Shown piece by piece: positions 59,531 to 64,000 of a stretch of DNA of 64,000 bases (its first letter is position 1; every line of letters starts with the position of its first letter). A program made the translations under genes and the position numbers. The DNA comes from Candidatus Kuenenia stuttgartensis (GTDB taxonomy: Bacteria; Planctomycetota; Planctomycetia; Gemmatales; Gemmataceae). The DNA lies in NCBI GenBank assembly GCA_945875585.1, contig CAMCLK010000009.1:1-64000 (forward strand), in the 5' to 3' direction. A model generated the notes under the pieces. The model was not told the DNA's origin. It was given only the letters and a program-made list of their open reading frames with translations, and did not search any database.

Positions 59531-60451
59531 TCAGGACAATCCCGCAATTGCGGCAAGTGCGGCGGAGGTATCGCTGGCGGCTTCAGCAATCCGGTCTTTC
59601 CAGTCGGGCGCATTGGACGGGCCGGGGAACAAAATCGCCCGGGAACTGTTGATAACGGCGCCGGTGCCATCGGCCCGGAATGCCGCTTTCAAGCTTTCAA
59701 GAGATGCGCCCTGTGCGCCGTAGCCGGGAACCAATAGCGGTACGCGCGGACATGCCTGTCGCGTCCAAGCCAACTCCTCCGGGTAGGTTGCGCCCACCAC
59801 GGCGCCAACATCACCCCAACCGGAGGCATCAACTCCTGGTTGGTTCCATTCCGCTACCCTGTGGGCGACATGTTTCCACAACGGCTCTTCGTCACAGACA
59901 AGATCTTGAAACAACCCCGCGCCCGGGTTGCTGGTCCTCACCAAAACAAACAATCCAGCTCCGGATTTGCGAGCCTCGGCAATGAACGGCGCAACCGCAT
60001 CTTCGCCAAGGTACGGATTCACGGTTAATGCGTCGGCTTGCCATACGGAAAGGGTGGCATTGCCAAAGGCGGTGCCGCCAAAAGCGGCTTCGGCATATGC
60101 TGTGGCGGTGCTGGCTATATCACCGCGTTTGGCATCGAGAATCACTAACAGTCCCATGTCGCGCGCCCGGGCAATAATGCGCCGCATGGCTTTCAGTCCT
60201 TTCGGACCACAACCCTCGAAAAACGCCATTTGTGGTTTCACAATTGCCGTGAACGGTGCCACCAATTCCAGCACGGAGAGGCAGAAGCTTTCGTAGGCTG
60301 CCGCGGCATTGGCCATGTCGTGGGGACGATTGCCATCTCCATGGGCCAGTCTCAAGGCCAGGGGAAGGCTTTCCCACCGCGGGTCCAAGCCGACACAAAG
60401 CGGCGTTCTGGCACGGCGAACCGCTTCGTCGAGACGTGCTCCAAAACTCAT
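59531..60451 (-). CDS. pyrF: Orotidine 5'-phosphate decarboxylase
   Basis: 306 residues from the ATG at 60451 (SFGARLDEAVRRARTPLCVG); the frame extends 22 codons upstream inside the next gene. The catalytic DxKxxD motif is DAKRGDIAST. The long form with KPQMAFFEGCGPKGLKAM, an early PCxGxDPRW block (CVGLDPRW) and an LVPGYGAQG phosphate-binding loop is the type-2 (mycobacterial-like) PyrF. It makes UMP from OMP in pyrimidine synthesis. Cytoplasmic. It is coupled to the epimerase gene by an ATGA overlap. Confidence 0.96.
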   Translation of the reverse strand: MSFGARLDEAVRRARTPLCVGLDPRWESLPLALRLAHGDGNRPHDMANAAAAYESFCLSVLELVAPFTAIVKPQMAFFEGCGPKGLKAMRRIIARARDMGLLVILDAKRGDIASTATAYAEAAFGGTAFGNATLSVWQADALTVNPYLGEDAVAPFIAEARKSGAGLFVLVRTSNPGAGLFQDLVCDEEPLWKHVAHRVAEWNQPGVDASGWGDVGAVVGATYPEELAWTRQACPRVPLLVPGYGAQGASLESLKAAFRADGTGAVINSSRAILFPGPSNAPDWKDRIAEAASDTSAALAAIAGLS

Positions 60452-61479
60452 GGCTGTTTTGCTCCAGAGGCTTGCTGAACGAGGCGGGCAGTAACTGGAA
60501 GATCGGCCAAGTGCCACCGAAGTGTTTTATCGATACCGTCTGCAAGAAGCATAGACGGGTTCCAGCCAAGCTCTTCTTGAGCGCGGCGGATAGAAAACCT
60601 GCACGACCGGGTGACAAGGCCTACGTTGTAGCGTGTCAAATGGGGCGGCCTTTTCATGCCGTTCAATTTACCAACCACTTCGCTGGACCAGCCAAGAAAG
60701 TACGCAAGCCAGTGCGGAAGTTGGATTTTGACTCGGGGGCAGCCAAGTTCGTCGGCAATCAGGTCCATAAACTCCCGCAGGGTTGCCTGACCCGGGCTGG
60801 TCAAGTTGAAAGCCCGTCCTGCCTTTCCATGCAGCAATGCCCGTACGCACCCATCCGCTACGTCGCCGGCATAAATGAGGTTGAGGAGGTTCTTTCCATT
60901 CCCCACCAGCGCGACCTTGCGCATGGTGAATGCATTGATCACGCGCGGCAGCGTTACGCGGTCTCGCGGACCATAGATCCAGCTGGGACGTACGCGAACG
61001 ACTTCGCCGGGGTAATTTTCCCAAATCCGTTCGGCGGCGATTTTGGCGAGGCAGTAGTGATTACTCGAACTGACCCGCTGGCCCAGTGGCTGGTCTTCGT
61101 CAAATTCCCCGGGTCCGAAACGGGGGTGTCCATAAACGGTCACAGAGCTCACATGCAGAATACGTTTCACGCCTTCATTTCGGCAGGCAGCGAGTAGATT
61201 CGAGCAGGCACCCGCAACCTGCGCATGGATTTCAGCGGGTGGCCCCCATTCGCCAACTTTGGCAGCGCAATGAACCACACGCTGAATACCAGCCAAAGCC
61301 TGCGGAAGCGTTGTTGGATCAAGCAGGTCGCCCCGCCTGACGGGGACGTTCAATTTCCGAAGAAAAGAGCAGTCGCTTGAATCTCGCGCCAAAGCGACAA
61401 CCTGTTCGCCCCGGGCTACCAATTGTTCGACGACGTGACTGCCCAGCAGGCCCGTAGCCCCGGTCACCAGAATGCTCAC
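60448..61479 (-). CDS. NAD-dependent epimerase/dehydratase (SDR, 3-beta-HSD-like)
   Basis: 343 residues. The Rossmann motif VTGATGLLGSHVVEQL is at residue 5. The catalytic Ser lies in LHVSSVTVYGHP, and the Y-x-x-x-K pair is in SSNHYCLAKIAAERIW. VVRVRPSWIYGPRDRV is the extended-SDR PYGP-type block. Family members act on NDP-sugars, sterols or similar; the substrate is not visible here. Upstream of pyrF, with a 4-base overlap. Divergent from nadD, with about 120 bases between for both promoters. Confidence 0.92.
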   Translation of the reverse strand: MSILVTGATGLLGSHVVEQLVARGEQVVALARDSSDCSFLRKLNVPVRRGDLLDPTTLPQALAGIQRVVHCAAKVGEWGPPAEIHAQVAGACSNLLAACRNEGVKRILHVSSVTVYGHPRFGPGEFDEDQPLGQRVSSSNHYCLAKIAAERIWENYPGEVVRVRPSWIYGPRDRVTLPRVINAFTMRKVALVGNGKNLLNLIYAGDVADGCVRALLHGKAGRAFNLTSPGQATLREFMDLIADELGCPRVKIQLPHWLAYFLGWSSEVVGKLNGMKRPPHLTRYNVGLVTRSCRFSIRRAQEELGWNPSMLLADGIDKTLRWHLADLPVTARLVQQASGAKQP

Positions 61480-61600
61480 AAAAGCGCCACCTCCAGCAGT
61501 GGACCCTGTTCCCGAGTGGCGGGAAACCTAGCCTGATGGTTATAGGATACACGAATCGAATCGGTTGGCGTTGTCAGAGCCTTATGGAGATCAGCCACAC

Positions 61601-62227
61601 ATGCGCGTTGGCTTACTGGGTGGTTCGTTCGACCCAGTGCATATTGGGCATCTTGCCATGGCTGAAATGGCTCGGGACCGGGCCGGATTTGATCAGGTCT
61701 GGCTCATCCCGGCAACGGCCCCACCTCATAAGCCAAAGGCGGTTCTTGCCCCATTTCAGTCGCGCCTAGATATGCTTCAATTGGCTTTGGCTGGCCACGA
61801 AACAGTTCACCCTGAGGCCATCGAAGGCTCGCTCCCGCAGCCCAGTTACACGCTCAATACGGTCAAGGCGCTGCGTGAACGTCATCCAGAGAACACATTT
61901 TCACTAATCTTGGGTAGCGACACGTTGCTTGACCTGCCCAACTGGCACAAATGCACAGAACTTTTGCAGAATGTGGAATCGGTTGTGGTGATGCCCCGTC
62001 CGGGTTCTGTGGTTCCATCTCCGGATGAGTTGCGTCAACGGCTAAAATCCGATATTCCTGTGATAACTATGAACGATCTTCCGGTTCTTGAAATCAGTAG
62101 CTCATGGCTCAGGCGTTCGCTCGAGAATGGGCATTCGATTCGGTTTTTGGTACCCCGTTCCGTTGAGCAGTTCATAAAAGAACATGGTCTTTACGGTTTT
62201 GGTACTTTGGCTCGAGGTTCTGGATGA
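61601..62227 (+). CDS. nadD: Nicotinate-nucleotide adenylyltransferase
   Basis: 208 residues from the ATG at 61601 (MRVGLLGGSFDPVHIGHLAM). The frame extends 12 codons upstream, and a GGAG lies 11 bases before this ATG. GGSFDPVHIGHL is the ATP-binding HxGH motif and EISSSWLRR the ISSTxhR block. It joins nicotinate mononucleotide and ATP to form deamido-NAD. Cytoplasmic. Its stop overlaps the sdhC ATG by 4 bases (ATGA), an unusual coupling of NAD synthesis to succinate dehydrogenase. Confidence 0.95.
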   Translation: MRVGLLGGSFDPVHIGHLAMAEMARDRAGFDQVWLIPATAPPHKPKAVLAPFQSRLDMLQLALAGHETVHPEAIEGSLPQPSYTLNTVKALRERHPENTFSLILGSDTLLDLPNWHKCTELLQNVESVVVMPRPGSVVPSPDELRQRLKSDIPVITMNDLPVLEISSSWLRRSLENGHSIRFLVPRSVEQFIKEHGLYGFGTLARGSG

Positions 62228-63033
62228 TGACCTGCGCTCATCCGCTCTGTTCCTCCATCGTTCGCAAGGGGATCGTCGGTTTGACCGGCGCCTTGATGAT
62301 CGTGTTTGTTTTGGGGCACATGACCGGCAATTTGCTGATCTTCCTGCCACCCGAAGCAATTAATTCCTACGCCGAATTTCTGCATGAAGCTGGCCATGGA
62401 GCCCTGATCTGGCTCAGCCGATTGGGTTTGCTGACCATTTTTGCGGTTCACATCGGACTTACCATCAGCCTGAAATATGAGAACAAAAAGGCACGGCCGA
62501 TTGCTTATGCCACCCATCAGCCGTTGGCAAGCAACTGGGCATCTCGTCACATGTTGCTTACAGGCTTGGTGGTGATGCTGTTTGTTGTTTATCACTTGCT
62601 GCATTTTACCGCAGGTGTGACCGACCACAGTGCTGACTGGCGTAGGCCCATCGGTGGACCGGGTCGCCCTCATTTGCTGGATGTGCATTCTATGGTGGTG
62701 AACGGTTTTCAGAATCCTTACATCGCGAGTTTCTACATCGTCTGTCAGATCGTTCTGGGGATGCATCTTTGGCACGGCGGATCTAGCTTGTTTCAGTCGC
62801 TGGGTATCAATCGGGGCTTTTGGAAGCGCATCACAGCGTGGGCTGGCCCGGTTGTCGCTGTGGTTGTTGTGGTAGGCAACTGCTCGATCCCCATAGCCAT
62901 TCAGGCACGGTTCATCCAATGCCATGCCGATATTGAAATGAAAAAAGCGGAAATAGATTCCAAGAACGGCAAGCTTCCTCGACTGTGGAGCCCAGCCAAT
63001 GGTGGTTCTGCCTCCGCATCCCAACCGCACTAA
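62224..63033 (+). CDS. sdhC: Succinate dehydrogenase cytochrome b558 subunit
   Basis: 269 residues. Five membrane helices are visible: [74 protein letters not shown] and [20 protein letters not shown]. Candidate heme b ligands are the histidines in GHMTGN, AVHIGL, YHLLHF and MHLWHGG. This matches the single-subunit di-heme b558 anchor found with Bacillus/epsilon-type SdhA. It passes electrons from succinate to quinone. Coupled to nadD upstream; sdhA follows after 32 bases. Confidence 0.93.
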   Translation: MMTCAHPLCSSIVRKGIVGLTGALMIVFVLGHMTGNLLIFLPPEAINSYAEFLHEAGHGALIWLSRLGLLTIFAVHIGLTISLKYENKKARPIAYATHQPLASNWASRHMLLTGLVVMLFVVYHLLHFTAGVTDHSADWRRPIGGPGRPHLLDVHSMVVNGFQNPYIASFYIVCQIVLGMHLWHGGSSLFQSLGINRGFWKRITAWAGPVVAVVVVVGNCSIPIAIQARFIQCHADIEMKKAEIDSKNGKLPRLWSPANGGSASASQPH

Positions 63034-63065
63034 GTACCGATCAAGACCCGACGAGGTGGCACCCC

Positions 63066-64000
63066 ATGCAGCTAGACGCCCGATCACCCTCCGGTCCCCT
63101 GTCCGAAAAATGGGACCGCTGCAAGATGGACATGCGGCTGGTCAATCCCGCCAATAAACGCAAGTACCATGTTCTGGTGGTGGGAACAGGACTGGCTGGC
63201 GCGTCGTGCGCGGCGTCCTTGGCCGAACTCGGTTACAATGTCTCCACATTTTGTTATCAAGATTCTCCTCGCCGCGCGCACTCCATTGCGGCGCAGGGCG
63301 GTATCAATGCCGCCAAGAACTATCGCAACGACGGCGACTCTGTCGAACGCTTGTTCACTGACACCATCAAGGGTGGAGATTACCGTTCACGCGAAGCCAA
63401 CGTTTACCGATTGGCCCAAGTCAGCCGGAATATCATTGACCAGTGCGTGGCGCAGGGTGTGCCGTTTGCCCGGGAATATGGCGGCCAACTCGACAACCGA
63501 AGTTTTGGCGGCGCGCAGGTGTCCCGCACCTTTTACTGCCGTGGCCAAACCGGGCAACAGTTGCTCTTGGGAGCGTATGCGTCGCTGAACAGGCAGATTG
63601 CCCAAGGCCGGGTGAAATCGCACCCACGCCATGAAATGCTCGACGTTGTTTTGGTGAATGGTGTCGCCAAGGGAATTATTGTCCGCGACATGGTGACTGG
63701 CCAAATCGAGCGTCACTCTGGTGACGCGGTGGTTTTGGCCACAGGTGGTTACGGGCCGGTTTTTTACCTGTCCACCAACGCCAAAGGATGCAACGTCACG
63801 GCGACTTTCCGCGCCTACAAGCGGGGCGCGCTGTTTGCCAACCCGTGCTTTACCCAAATCCATCCGACCTGCATTCCAGTTACTGGTGATTATCAGTCCA
63901 AATTAACCCTGATGAGCGAGTCGCTTCGCAATGACGGGCGCATCTGGGTGCCAAAGAGCAATGGGGCGCGCAAGCCCGACACGATTACCGAATCAGAACG
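63066..64000 (+). CDS. sdhA: Succinate dehydrogenase flavoprotein subunit (cut by window end)
   Basis: 312 residues visible of about 640. The FAD-binding dinucleotide motif is [20 protein letters not shown], and [20 protein letters not shown] contains the His expected to carry covalent [23 protein letters not shown] and [14 protein letters not shown] are further fumarate reductase/SDH features. It oxidises succinate to fumarate. The ATG at 63066 has GAGGTGG 7 bases before it. sdhB should lie beyond the window. Confidence 0.97.
   Translation, partial: MQLDARSPSGPLSEKWDRCKMDMRLVNPANKRKYHVLVVGTGLAGASCAASLAELGYNVSTFCYQDSPRRAHSIAAQGGINAAKNYRNDGDSVERLFTDTIKGGDYRSREANVYRLAQVSRNIIDQCVAQGVPFAREYGGQLDNRSFGGAQVSRTFYCRGQTGQQLLLGAYASLNRQIAQGRVKSHPRHEMLDVVLVNGVAKGIIVRDMVTGQIERHSGDAVVLATGGYGPVFYLSTNAKGCNVTATFRAYKRGALFANPCFTQIHPTCIPVTGDYQSKLTLMSESLRNDGRIWVPKSNGARKPDTITESE

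Noticed and set aside
60256-61197. 313-codon plus frame across pyrF and the epimerase gene
   Set aside because: Spans two well-identified genes on the other strand; no family content.
62191-63087. 298-codon minus frame opposite sdhC
   Set aside because: Antisense to sdhC, whose helices and histidines are clear.

Overview
The window is bacterial chromosome from a member of the Planctomycetota, most likely the Gemmatales/Gemmataceae. This rests on protein families largely confined to that phylum. There are two DUF1501 + DUF1549/DUF1553 pairs, a DUF1552 + DUF1592 pair, a PVC-type CxxCH dehydrogenase with HEAT repeats, three DUF1559 prepilin-like proteins, a TIGR03067 protein and a secreted sulfatase. 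Genes are dense, often coupled by 4-base ATGA or GTGA overlaps, and mostly on the minus strand up to about 37.6 kb.

Layout. 1-5.2 kb is an AT-rich accessory island: the 5' part of an IS256-type transposase gene cut by the window edge, two unrecognised ORFs, and a Hint-domain polymorphic toxin translationally coupled to a Tdi1/DUF1851-like immunity gene. 5.2-10.5 kb carries pepP, accB and accC, the start of fatty acid synthesis, followed by an unusual protease / jelly-roll / SirB1-like fusion. 10.5-18.6 kb and 21.5-29.1 kb hold the secreted planctomycete cytochrome and DUF clusters, separated by a redoxin pair and a DUF1559 protein. 29.1-29.6 kb is a repeat-rich spacer with REP-like hairpins. 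29.6-36.1 kb is an ABC-2 exporter operon ending in a PIG-L deacetylase. 36.3-43.1 kb has a PQQ-propeller protein, aconitase, an NHL protein, SppA and tRNA-Asp with a clear promoter and terminator.

43.1-50.6 kb contains a zinc metallopeptidase, a rhomboid protease and two DUF1559/lipoprotein units. The second unit is followed by a gene that I read as a 442-residue AhpD-like (carboxymuconolactone decarboxylase fold) selenoprotein. It is split by an in-frame TGA exactly at the second position of the CxxC redox motif, and a strong bacterial SECIS-type hairpin with a GGUC loop lies just downstream. I consider this the most interesting item in the window.

50.7-58.6 kb has a MscS channel with four copies of an unrecognised N-terminal repeat, a membrane-anchored phospholipase D-like protein, and a sulfatase / TIM-barrel / TIGR03067 operon. 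58.7-64 kb has a nucleotidyltransferase-like two-gene unit, pyrF with an epimerase, nadD, and the start of the succinate dehydrogenase operon (sdhC, sdhA, cut by the window end).

Together the core genes cover TCA cycle steps (acnA, sdhCA), fatty acid, NAD and pyrimidine synthesis. The rest is dominated by exported and envelope proteins typical of planctomycetes.
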